This document shows positions 6,948-14,564 of a DNA stretch of 18,878 nt, piece by piece. This DNA is from JBBPXY01 sp038200435 (GTDB lineage Bacteria; Actinomycetota; Thermoleophilia; Solirubrobacterales; Solirubrobacteraceae): contig JBBPXY010000055.1 of the NCBI GenBank assembly GCA_038200435.1, positions 1 to 18,878 of the forward strand. Direction: 5' to 3'. Every line of letters begins with the position of its first letter. Within the stretch, counting starts at the first letter, position 1. The notes under the pieces are model-generated. The model did no database searches. It saw only the letters and a program-made list of their open reading frames with translations, and was not told the DNA's origin. The translations under genes and the position numbers were made by a program.

Positions 6948-7775
6948 ATGGGCGCAATTCGCACCACGGCAGCGGCGAGCATGCTCGGCGTCAGTCCCAA
7001 CACGCTGCGTTCCTGGGAGCGGCGGTTCGGCTACCCCGCACCCGCTCGATCGAGCGGCGGCCACCGCCAGTACGAGCTGGCCGAGATCGAGGCGCTGCGC
7101 GAAGCGTTCGCCGACGTGCCGAACGTGTCCTCGGCGATCTCGGTCGCGCGCGAGCGAGGAGAGGGCCCTTCGTCGGCCGCCCGCCTTACTCGCGCGTTCA
7201 CCTCCTACGCGGAGGAGCGGGCCAACCGCCTGCTCGAGGAGAGCCTCGCGATCCGCTCGCTCGAACGAACTGTCGAGGAGCTGCTGCTACCCGCGGTCGA
7301 GGCTCTGGCGGGGGAGCCTGGCGCCGCGCCCTCGCCCGAGTACGAGATCGCCTGGCGCCACGCGACGGGATGGCTGAGCGCCCAGCGCCGGCTCACACCT
7401 CCCGCGTCGCGCCCGGAAGGCGTCCTCATCTTCGACTCGAGCGCTCCCGGCGATCTCGACGCGCTCCGCGCGCAGGCGCTGGAAGTGGCGCTGCGGCGCG
7501 CCGGCCTGCGCACGCTCACGCTCGGGGTGGCGACCGAGCCCGCCAAGCTCGGGCGCGCCCTGCGTGCGGTCGCGCCTGACGCCGTGCTCTTCGCCGGCCG
7601 GCGCGCTTCGTTGCCGACGATCGGCCGCCTGGTCTACGCCGCTCGGTCGGGTGAGGCCAGCCCTGAGATCTTCGACCTCGGGGGCAGCCTGCCCGACACC
7701 GGCGCGAGCACGGTGGTGCGCCTTGGCGACGGCCTCCTCGAGGCCCGCGACATGCTGTTGGCTCGCCTCACCTAG
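6948..7775 (+). CDS. MerR-family regulator with degenerate B12-binding-like domain (CarH/LitR-like architecture)
   Basis: This 275-residue regulator has an N-terminal MerR winged HTH (about 4-70). The SMLGVSPNTLRSWERRFGYP and SSGGHRQY wing are typical of CarA/CarH/LitR proteins. A helical segment follows (about 75-150), then a Rossmann-like domain (about 157-275) placed like the B12-binding domain. The usual cobalamin signature E/DxHxxG is replaced by GDLDALRAQ (168-176), without the axial histidine. The helical domain has EYEIAWRHAT (131-140), keeping a His but not the usual Glu-His pair. It may therefore respond to another ligand or none. AGAGG lies almost against the ATG, so the start is not certain by one codon position, but homology begins here. 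The repeat cluster upstream is a candidate binding site. Confidence 0.85.
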   Translation: MGAIRTTAAASMLGVSPNTLRSWERRFGYPAPARSSGGHRQYELAEIEALREAFADVPNVSSAISVARERGEGPSSAARLTRAFTSYAEERANRLLEESLAIRSLERTVEELLLPAVEALAGEPGAAPSPEYEIAWRHATGWLSAQRRLTPPASRPEGVLIFDSSAPGDLDALRAQALEVALRRAGLRTLTLGVATEPAKLGRALRAVAPDAVLFAGRRASLPTIGRLVYAARSGEASPEIFDLGGSLPDTGASTVVRLGDGLLEARDMLLARLT

Positions 7776-7783
7776 AGGCTCCT

Positions 7784-8472
7784 GTGCTCCGAGAGATCAC
7801 CGACGAACTGTGGGTGCTCGAGGCACAGCTGCGTTACCTGGGCGTGCAGATGGGCCGGCGGATGAGCGTGGTCCGGCTGGCGAGCGGCGGACTCTGGATC
7901 CACTCGCCCGCGCCGCTGGACGATGAGCTGCGAGGCGAGCTGGACGCCCGCGGGCCCGTTCGGTTCGTCGTCCCGGCCAGCGACCTCCACGGGCACCTGT
8001 TCATGGAGCAGTACCGCGCTGCCTACCCCGATGCCCGCCTGTTCGCCGCGCCCGGCCTGGCCGAGAAGCGCCGGGACCTGACTTTCGACGGCGAGCTCGG
8101 CGGCAGCCCGGATCCGGGGTGGGCCGGGGATATCGACCAGGCGCCGCTCGACGGCCACCGGCTGAGCGAGTTCGAGTTCCTCCACCGGTCGAGCGGGACT
8201 CTGACGCCGGTGACCTGATCTTCAACATCGGCTCGGACCGCTCTCTGCTCACCCGGCTGTTCGCCAACGGTCCGCGCGTTCGGCGTCAGGTGGGCCCCAC
8301 GCCGCTCTTTCGCAGGAGCGTGCGTGACAGGCAGGCCGCCCGCCGTTCCATCGACCGGATCCTGAAGTGGGACTTCGACCGTGTGCTGCCCGGCCACGGA
8401 GACTTCATCGACTCCGGTGGCCACCGCGCCGTCGAGGAGGGCCTTGGCGGCTGGCTCGCGCCCGTCGGCTGA
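7784..8472 (+). pseudogene. DUF4336 (metallo-beta-lactamase-like fold) protein, frameshifted
   Basis: From a GTG at 7784, with AGAGG five bases upstream, the frame encodes LREITDELWVLEAQLRYLG, then MSVVRLASGG and FAAPGLAEKRRDL. These are characteristic of DUF4336 proteins, which resemble metallo-beta-lactamases. It reaches EFEFLHRSSGTL and then stops at 8216-8218. In the -1 frame the expected continuation appears, GDLIFNIGS onward, with RVLPGHGDF near the end, stopping at 8470-8472. One missing base (or a 4-bp deletion) near 8200-8215 explains the break. Adding one base gives a full-length 229-residue protein. It follows the MerR gene by 8 bp and precedes ileS by 33 bp. It is either a sequencing error or a decayed gene. 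Its biochemical function is unknown. Confidence 0.83.
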
Positions 8473-8488
8473 GCTTGAGGCACCCACC

Positions 8489-8494
8489 TAGAAT
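8489..8494 (+). promoter_or_regulatory. -10-like hexamer just upstream of ileS
   Basis: TAGAAT lies 11 bp before the ileS ATG, in a 33-bp gap with no Shine-Dalgarno. A transcript starting about 7 bp after it would have a 5' leader of only 4-5 nt. No good -35 box is seen at 16-18 bp. This is a candidate only. Confidence 0.4.
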
Positions 8495-8505
8495 CGGCGC
8501 CGCCC

Positions 8506-11500
8506 ATGGCCGCCGCCCGCCACCGCCCCGTCGATCCCCGCCAATCGTTCCCCGCCCTCGAGGAGCGCATGCTCGAGCAGTGGCGCGAACGCGACGTCTT
8601 CCACGAGTCGGTGCGGCGCCGAGCCGGAGCCGAGCCGTGGGTCTTCTACGAGGGCCCACCGACGGCCAACGGCGCGCCCGGCTCCCACCACGTCCTCGCC
8701 CGCGTCTTCAAGGACATCTTCCCCCGCTACAAAACCATGCGCGGCTACGCGGTCGAGCGCAAGGGCGGGTGGGATTGCCACGGGCTGCCGGTGGAGCTGG
8801 CCGTGGAGGCCGAGCTCGGGTTCAAGTCCAAAGAGGACATCGAGCGCTACGGCATCGCTGAGTTCAACGCGAAGTGCCGCGAGTCGGTCTTCACCTACCT
8901 GGAGGAGTGGAACCGCCTCACCGAGCGGATCGGCTTCTGGATCGATCTCGACGACGCCTACCGCACGCTCGATGAGGACTACATCGAGTCGGTCTGGTGG
9001 GCGCTCAAGGCGATCTGGACCAAGGGCTTGCTCTACGAGGGCCACCGCGTCGTCCCCTACTGCCCGCGCTGCGGCACGTCGCTCTCCTCGCACGAGCTGG
9101 GCCAGCCGGGGGCCTATCGCGACGTGATCGATCAGAGCGCGTACGTGCGGCTGCCGCTGCGCGACGGCAGCGCCGACCTGCTGGTCTGGACCACGACTCC
9201 ATGGACGCTCGTCTCCAACGCCGCGGTCGCGGTCGATCCGAAGTTGACTTACGTGCTTGCGCGCCATGACGGCTCCGTGTTCGTGGTGGCCGAGGCTCTC
9301 GTGGAGCGCGTGCTCGGGGAGGGCGCCGAGGTGCTCGAGCGCTTCCCCGGTAGTCAGCTCGTCGGCGCTCACTACGAGCCGCCCTTCGACTACATCCCGG
9401 GCGACGCCTACGGGCCGAAGGGTCATACCGTCCTGCCCGCCGACTTCGTCACCGCCGACGACGGCACGGGCCTCGTGCACACCGCCGTCGCCTTCGGCGA
9501 GGACGACTTCCGTCTCGGCGAGCAGCAGGGGCTCACGGTCGTGAATCCCGTCAAGCCCGATGGCACCTATGACGAGAGCATTGGCGCCTACGCCGGCCGC
9601 GACGTGAAGGGCGCCGACGCCGACCTGGTCGAGGACCTGCGCGCGCGCGGCCGCCTGCTGCGCGCCGAGCCCTACGAGCACGCCTACCCGCACTGCTGGC
9701 GCTGCGGCACGGCGCTTCTCTACTACGCCAAGCCGAGCTGGTACATCCGCACGAGCCTGGTCCGCGACCGCCTGCTCGCCGCGAACGAGGCCGTCAACTG
9801 GCACCCGGATCACGTCAAGCATGGGCGCTTTGGCAACTGGCTCGAGAACAACGTCGACTGGGCGCTCTCGCGCGAGCGCTACTGGGGCACGCCGCTGCCG
9901 GTCTGGCGCTGCCCCGAGGGCCACGTGCGCTGCGTGGGCTCGTTCGCGGAGCTCGAGGAGCGCTCGGAGGTGAAGCTGGCCGACCACCACCGGCCGTTCG
10001 TCGACGACGTCGGCTTCCCCTGCGACGACTGCGGGCAGCGGATGGAGCGGGTGCCGGAGGTGATCGACGTGTGGTTCGACTCGGGTGCGATGCCCTTCGC
10101 GCAGTACCACGCGCCCATCGAGAACCAGGAGAAGTTCGAGCGCCGCTTCCCCGCCGACTTCATCTGCGAGGCGCTGGACCAGACGCGCGGGTGGTTCTAC
10201 TCGCTGCTCGCGGTCTCGACGCTCCTCTACGACCGCTCCTCCTACGAGAACGTGCTCTGTCTCGGGCTGATCCTGGACCCCGAAGGCCAGAAGATGTCCA
10301 AGTCGAAGGGCAACGTCGTCGCGCCCTGGGAGGTGCTCGATTCCTACGGCGCCGACGCGCTGCGCTGGTACTTCTTCACCTCCAAGCAGCCGTGGGACGG
10401 TTACCGGTTCTCGCTCAAGACCGTCGGAGAGGCGGTGCGGCAGTTCCTCTTGCAGCTGTGGAACACGTACGGCTTCTACGTCCTGTACGCGAACGCGAGC
10501 GAGGAGGGCGCAGCGGCCGAGCAGGGCGAGCCGAACGAGCTCGACGCGTGGGCGCTCTCCCGCCTGGGCGCGACCGTGGAGACTGTGCGCGATGGACTCG
10601 ACGCCTACGACGCGACGACCGCCGGGCGCGCCATCGCCGCCTTTGCCGACGACCTCTCCAACTGGTACGTCCGGCGCTCTCGCCGGCGTTTCTGGGCCGG
10701 CGACCCGGCGGCGATGCAGACGCTGCACACCTGCCTCGTGACGACGGCGCAACTGCTGGCACCATTTACGCCATTCATCGCCGACGAGATCTACACGAAC
10801 CTGTCGGGCGAGCCGAGCGTCCACCTCACAGATTTCCCGGACCCTGCCGCGCGCGACGAGACCCTCGAGCTCGCCATGGGCGTTGCGCGCGAGGCCGTCC
10901 GGCTCGGCCTGGCTGCGCGCGGGCAGGCCAAGCTCAAGGTGCGCCAGCCCCTCCGTGCCGCGGTAATCGTCGCCACCGGCCGCGAGCGCGACGCAATCGA
11001 GCGCATGGCCGGTGTAGTCCAGGAGGAGCTGAACGTGAAGGAGCTGCGCTTCGCCTCGGGAGCCGACGAGCTCGGATCCGTTGAGGTCAAGCCCAACTAC
11101 CGCGCGCTTGGCCCGCGGTTCGGGAAGGACATGCCGCTGGTGGCCGCCGCGGTCGCCGCGCTCGACGCCGATAACGTCGCCGCTACGTTGCGCGAGGGGG
11201 GCACGGTGGGCATCTCGATTGCAGGTCACGACCACCAGCTCGGCGTCGACGATCTGCTCGTCTCGATGAAGCCGCTAGAGGGCTACCAGCTCGAGCGCGA
11301 GGGATCGCACGCCGTCGCGCTCGAGCTTGCGGTCGACGACGAGCTCGTCGAGGAAGGCCTCGCCCGGGAGGTCGTTCACGCCGTGCAGGCGGCACGTAAG
11401 AACGCCGGGCTCGACATCTCCGACCGGATCACGCTGACGCTCGGAGGCGATGCGGAGCTGCTCGCAGCCGCTCGCGCGCATAAGGCCTACATCGCCGCCG

Positions 11501-11598
11501 AGACCCTGGCGACCTCGATCTCGTTCGACGGCGCAGTGGGTGGGGAGACGACTTCGATCGAAGGCCGCGAGCTCACGATCGCGGTGACCCGCGCATGA
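8506..11598 (+). CDS. ileS: Isoleucyl-tRNA synthetase, IleS2 (eukaryote-like) type
   Basis: This 1030-residue class I synthetase charges tRNA-Ile. Its features in order: the HIGH-equivalent GPPTANGAPGSHHV (about 50-63); WDCHGLPVE; a CPRCGTSLSSHE zinc-ribbon-like element; the CP1 editing domain with LLVWTTTPWTL and DDGTGLVHTAVAFGEDD; a second CWRCGTAL pair; SRERYWGTPLPVW; CDDCGQRM; WFDSGAMPFAQ (from 523); and KMSKSKGN (from 596). An anticodon-binding domain and a long C-terminal region follow. The WFDSGAMPFAQ context and length fit the eukaryote-like IleS2 group, whose members are often less sensitive to mupirocin (family knowledge, not tested). The frame is intact throughout. No T-box leader fits in the 33-bp upstream gap. 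Its stop overlaps the next gene's ATG. Confidence 0.97.
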   Translation: MAAARHRPVDPRQSFPALEERMLEQWRERDVFHESVRRRAGAEPWVFYEGPPTANGAPGSHHVLARVFKDIFPRYKTMRGYAVERKGGWDCHGLPVELAVEAELGFKSKEDIERYGIAEFNAKCRESVFTYLEEWNRLTERIGFWIDLDDAYRTLDEDYIESVWWALKAIWTKGLLYEGHRVVPYCPRCGTSLSSHELGQPGAYRDVIDQSAYVRLPLRDGSADLLVWTTTPWTLVSNAAVAVDPKLTYVLARHDGSVFVVAEALVERVLGEGAEVLERFPGSQLVGAHYEPPFDYIPGDAYGPKGHTVLPADFVTADDGTGLVHTAVAFGEDDFRLGEQQGLTVVNPVKPDGTYDESIGAYAGRDVKGADADLVEDLRARGRLLRAEPYEHAYPHCWRCGTALLYYAKPSWYIRTSLVRDRLLAANEAVNWHPDHVKHGRFGNWLENNVDWALSRERYWGTPLPVWRCPEGHVRCVGSFAELEERSEVKLADHHRPFVDDVGFPCDDCGQRMERVPEVIDVWFDSGAMPFAQYHAPIENQEKFERRFPADFICEALDQTRGWFYSLLAVSTLLYDRSSYENVLCLGLILDPEGQKMSKSKGNVVAPWEVLDSYGADALRWYFFTSKQPWDGYRFSLKTVGEAVRQFLLQLWNTYGFYVLYANASEEGAAAEQGEPNELDAWALSRLGATVETVRDGLDAYDATTAGRAIAAFADDLSNWYVRRSRRRFWAGDPAAMQTLHTCLVTTAQLLAPFTPFIADEIYTNLSGEPSVHLTDFPDPAARDETLELAMGVAREAVRLGLAARGQAKLKVRQPLRAAVIVATGRERDAIERMAGVVQEELNVKELRFASGADELGSVEVKPNYRALGPRFGKDMPLVAAAVAALDADNVAATLREGGTVGISIAGHDHQLGVDDLLVSMKPLEGYQLEREGSHAVALELAVDDELVEEGLAREVVHAVQAARKNAGLDISDRITLTLGGDAELLAAARAHKAYIAAETLATSISFDGAVGGETTSIEGRELTIAVTRA

Positions 11599-12728
11599 GG
11601 CGTCTTATGGCCGCGCTGGCCTGCGTCACCGCGCTCGCGGGTTGTGGATCCTCGAGCGACAAGAAGGCCGCACCCAGTTCGACTCCAGCGGCCGCGAGCT
11701 CGGCTCCAGCGTTCATCGGGGTCACGTCCGGTGACCTGCTCAACCCCGGCGTCCACCTGGCGAGCGAACTGGCGCTGATGGGGCGCAGCGGCGTCGGCTC
11801 GGTTCGGGCGCCCTTCTACTGGCGCGAAGCGCAGCCGTCGCGTGGCGGGCCGACGAACTTCAAGGTGACCGACCCGCTCGTCGAGGCGGCGGCGCGCGCG
11901 CACGTGGGCGTCCTGCCGGTCGTCATCGGCACGCCGGCGTGGGCCGCGCGCCACCCCGGCAAGGCGAACTCGCCCCCGCAGGGCACCGCCACCTATGCCG
12001 CCTTTCTACGCGCTCTCGTCGGGCGCTACGGCCCGCACGGGTCGTTCTGGACCGAGCATCCCGGGGTCCCTCGCATGTGGATCCGAGACTGGCAGATCTG
12101 GAACGAGCCAAACCACGCCTTCTACTGGTCCGATCAGCCGTTCACTCGCGACTACATCGCTCTGCTGCGCGCGGCCCGCGCCGCCATCCACGCCGCCGAC
12201 CCGGGAGGCCGTGCGGTGCTCTCCGGCTTCGCGGAGCGCTCCTGGGAGCTGATCGCCGGCCTCTACCGCGCGGGCGCTCGGGGCGCGTTCGACGTCGCGG
12301 CGATCCATCCGTACACCTTCGAAGTGCCGAACGTGCTGAAGATCGCTCGGCTCGTACGCGCGGCAATGGTGCGGGGCGGAGACGCCCATCTCCCGATGAT
12401 GATCACTGAGTTCGGGTGGTCATCGGGCAAGGGGAAAGTGCGCCACCCGTTCGGCTTTGAGACCACACCGGCCGATCAGGCTGCCCGCCTGCGCAGTCTG
12501 GTCCCGCTGTTCACGCGCAACCGCCGCGCACTGGGCCTCGAGCGCATCTACTGGGAGTCGTGGATGAGCGCTGATCGCGACGCGAGCGCCCCGTTCGACT
12601 TCGCCGGCCTGCGTGAGCTGGCCGCCGGCGGCACCACGCGGGCCAAGCCCGCCTACGACGCGTTTCGCACCGTGGCGACGGGGATCGATCGCTGCCTGCG
12701 TGCCACTCCGTCGGCTCCCTGCGGCTAG
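11595..12728 (+). CDS. Lipoprotein glycoside hydrolase-like protein (GH39/clan-A-type TIM barrel)
   Basis: This 377-residue protein has a lipoprotein signal (MRRLMAALACVTALAGC, Cys17) and a Ser/Ala/Pro linker to about residue 38, then a TIM-barrel glycosidase-like domain. RAPFYWREAQP and PVVIGTPAWAA are early barrel strands. QIWNEPN carries the presumed acid/base Glu171 after Asn170. HPY sits at 238-240. MMITEFGWS carries the presumed nucleophile Glu272. This N-E-P plus E-F-G-W pattern is typical of clan GH-A proteins near GH39 and GH5. The substrate is not predictable, but an anchored extracellular polysaccharide-active enzyme is likely. The ATG overlaps the ileS TGA (ATGA), so translation is probably coupled. 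Its TAG shares the CTAG palindrome with the stop of the convergent oxidoreductase gene. Confidence 0.85.
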   Translation: MRRLMAALACVTALAGCGSSSDKKAAPSSTPAAASSAPAFIGVTSGDLLNPGVHLASELALMGRSGVGSVRAPFYWREAQPSRGGPTNFKVTDPLVEAAARAHVGVLPVVIGTPAWAARHPGKANSPPQGTATYAAFLRALVGRYGPHGSFWTEHPGVPRMWIRDWQIWNEPNHAFYWSDQPFTRDYIALLRAARAAIHAADPGGRAVLSGFAERSWELIAGLYRAGARGAFDVAAIHPYTFEVPNVLKIARLVRAAMVRGGDAHLPMMITEFGWSSGKGKVRHPFGFETTPADQAARLRSLVPLFTRNRRALGLERIYWESWMSADRDASAPFDFAGLRELAAGGTTRAKPAYDAFRTVATGIDRCLRATPSAPCG

Positions 12729-13669
12729 GGAACGACGACGAGCTTGCGGTGCGGCCCCGACTGCTGCCGCTCCCACGCGTCGGCAGCGTCGGCAAGTGGC
12801 ACGGCCTCGAAGTCGGCGGTGAGCTCGCCCGCGGCGGCATGCTCCGCCATCCGCGTGTAGGCCGCGCGCTTTACGCCGGGCGGCGCGGCGAAGTTCGCGT
12901 GGCCGAGGATGGCGAGCAGCTTCCCGCGTACCGCCGCCGAGGGGATCGTCGCTTCGGCTCCGGCCGACTGGCCGATCTGCACGAGCCGCGCGCGGGGCGC
13001 AGCAGCGTGCATCGCGGCGACGGCCGGCTCTCCCCACAAGGGATCCACGATCACGTTCGGTCCCTCGCCGCCCGCGGCCTCCCGGAACGCGCCCGCGAGA
13101 TCGTCCTGGTCGCCCAGCCTCACCGTGGCGTCGGCGCCCAGCTCACGCGCACGCCCGAGCCCCTGGGAGTTGCGGCCGGCCGCGACGACGCGGCTCGCGC
13201 CCATTAGCCCAGCGGCCTGCACGGCGATCTGCCCAACCGGACCGGTCGCCCCGAGCACCAGCACGGTCTCTCCGTCTTGCAGCTTGGCGCGCCACTCGAG
13301 CGACAGCCACGCGGCTAGCCCAGCGATGCCGAACGCGACGGCGTGCGCGGCGTCGAGGCCCGTGGGCAGCTCGATCAGCGTCTCCTGCTCCACCAGCACC
13401 CGCTCGGCGAGCGACCCAAAGGGCGCAACTGGACCGTCGAAGTAAGCCAGGCCTCCCCCGCCCACCCGAACGATCCCTTCACGGCCGACGACGCTCGGCA
13501 CGGGCGGCGCGCCGCCGTAGAAGCGACCCGAGGCCATCGCGATGTCGACCGGGTTCAACCCCGCGGCCACCACGTCGGCCACGACCTGTCCCGGCTCGGC
13601 GGCCTTGGGCTCTTCGAACTCCTCTACGCGCGGGGTGACGCCGTGCTCGCGTAGTACGGCCGCGCGCAC
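12725..13669 (-). CDS. MDR-superfamily oxidoreductase, quinone-oxidoreductase-like
   Basis: This 314-residue medium-chain dehydrogenase/reductase has a GroES-like N-terminal domain with AAGLNPVDIAMASGRF. The nucleotide-binding Rossmann motif is VLVLGATGPVGQIAVQAA (about 136-153), followed by VVAAGRN and the DQDDLAGAF region. No Cys/His zinc-ligand cluster is present, so it fits zinc-independent NADPH:quinone-reductase-like members. The substrate is unknown. It starts with GTG at 13669, 6 bp after the TGA of the DUF892 gene, indicating an operon. Its TAG overlaps the convergent glycosidase stop at CTAG, 12725-12728. There is no intergenic space for a terminator. Confidence 0.9.
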   Translation of the reverse strand: MRAAVLREHGVTPRVEEFEEPKAAEPGQVVADVVAAGLNPVDIAMASGRFYGGAPPVPSVVGREGIVRVGGGGLAYFDGPVAPFGSLAERVLVEQETLIELPTGLDAAHAVAFGIAGLAAWLSLEWRAKLQDGETVLVLGATGPVGQIAVQAAGLMGASRVVAAGRNSQGLGRARELGADATVRLGDQDDLAGAFREAAGGEGPNVIVDPLWGEPAVAAMHAAAPRARLVQIGQSAGAEATIPSAAVRGKLLAILGHANFAAPPGVKRAAYTRMAEHAAAGELTADFEAVPLADAADAWERQQSGPHRKLVVVP

Positions 13670-13675
13670 CCGCGG

Positions 13676-13948
13676 TCAGCTCTTGGCGGGGGACGAGCGC
13701 TTGGCGGTGGAGGCCGCGCGCTTCGTTCCCGATGCCGCGCGGGTCGTCGTGCGCTTCGCACCGGAGCCCGCGCGCGTCGTGGCGCGTTTCCCACCCGAAG
13801 ACGCGCCCGCCGGGGCGGCGCGCTTGGCGGAAGACCGGGTGCGGCCGGTCGTCGAGCGTTTGGTGGCCGCAGCACTCGAGCGCTTGGCGGACGACGACCG
13901 CGAGCTCGTCGACCGGGAACTGCTGCGCGCGCGGGACCGCGGAGCGGG
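13676..13948 (-). repeat. Low-complexity coding repeats for the Ser/Arg/Lys/Ala tail
   Basis: This segment encodes the 90-residue basic tail of the DUF892 protein. It is built from imperfect units rich in AKR, TKR, TTRA and SG, for example GGKRATTRAGSG followed by AKRTTTRAASG. Such coding repeats expand and contract readily, so length may vary between strains. Confidence 0.75.
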
Positions 13949-14494
13949 CTTGCTCACCTCCGCTTCGACGGCGGCCTTCGAGAGCTTCGGGATCAGCTTG
14001 CGCACGTACTCGGCGAGGTCCTCGTGCTCGTCTCTGAACGTCTTGGCCAACTTGCCGGCGTTCTTGTCGCCCGCCGCCTTGGCCAGGGCGCGTACGACGC
14101 TGTAGTTGCCCACCTGCGCGGCGGCGTCGGCGTACTCGGCGCGCGCGTTGTCGAGCAGCTTCGAGGCCTCGGCGTCGTGGCGGAGCTTCTCGACCGGCCC
14201 CTCGGCGAGCTCGACGGCGCGGCCCGTCACGCGCTTGGCGGCCTTTCGCACTTCGCTGGTGTTGCCGCCCGGGGCACTCCGGCTGACTGTCCCCCCGAGC
14301 CGCTTGATCTGCTTCTCGAGTTCCGTGACGCGCAGCTTCGTCGCTTCGAGGTGCCGCTCCAGGCGCTTCTGGTAGGACGGACGGCCGACCATCACGAGGT
14401 GCGCGGCGAGCGCGGTCTCGATGCGGCGCTCCTCGTCGCGAGCTCGACCCAGGTACTCGACCAACGTGCTCTTGCCCTGACGTGTGGTGGCCAT
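13676..14494 (-). CDS. DUF892-type ferritin-like protein with histone-H1-like basic tail
   Basis: This 272-residue protein has residues 1-182 forming a helical ferritin-like DUF892 (YciE/YciF-type) domain. LVEYLGRARDEERRIETAL is helix 1. RHLEATKLRVTELEKQI carries the typical H-x-x-(E)T pattern. DEHEDLAEYVRKLIPKL is the last helix, with acidic and His residues suited to a di-iron site. Residues 183-272 are a low-complexity tail of Ser, Arg, Lys, Ala and Thr. It has SAKR, TKR and GxKRxTTRA repeats resembling bacterial histone-H1-like or HU tails. The strong Shine-Dalgarno AGAGGA lies 4 bp before the ATG, and a TAGGTT hexamer lies further upstream. The domains suggest a stress protein that may also bind DNA; the DNA binding is inferred from the tail. 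Confidence 0.83.
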   Translation of the reverse strand: MATTRQGKSTLVEYLGRARDEERRIETALAAHLVMVGRPSYQKRLERHLEATKLRVTELEKQIKRLGGTVSRSAPGGNTSEVRKAAKRVTGRAVELAEGPVEKLRHDAEASKLLDNARAEYADAAAQVGNYSVVRALAKAAGDKNAGKLAKTFRDEHEDLAEYVRKLIPKLSKAAVEAEVSKPAPRSRARSSSRSTSSRSSSAKRSSAAATKRSTTGRTRSSAKRAAPAGASSGGKRATTRAGSGAKRTTTRAASGTKRAASTAKRSSPAKS

Positions 14495-14527
14495 CTCGTC
14501 CTCTCGTAGCGTGGTTCCCCGCTCCGA

Positions 14528-14533
14528 AACCTA
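14528..14533 (-). promoter_or_regulatory. -10-like hexamer TAGGTT upstream of the DUF892 gene
   Basis: On the reverse strand TAGGTT lies 33 bp before the ATG at 14494. A TTCTCA 16 bp further upstream is a weak -35 match. A start about 7 bp downstream would give a leader of about 27 nt that includes the AGAGGA ribosome site. The same hexamer occurs before the cupin gene. Confidence 0.45.
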
Positions 14534-14564
14534 CCCGGACCGCGCGGCATGAGAACATGCGCTC

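Noticed and set aside
6649..7377. A 242-codon forward frame spanning the repeat region and the start of the MerR gene
   Set aside because: It is Ser/Arg/Pro-rich, without motifs, and overlaps the clear MerR regulator frame.
8473..8505. T-box riboswitch upstream of ileS, as in many actinobacteria
   Set aside because: Only 33 bp separate the DUF4336 frame from ileS. No T-box sequence or stem structure fits.
8488..11235. A 915-codon open frame on the reverse strand opposite ileS
   Set aside because: It is antisense to an unmistakable ileS. Its translation is Val/Arg/Glu/Ala/His-rich with no recognisable motifs, typical of stop-poor antisense frames in GC-rich genes.
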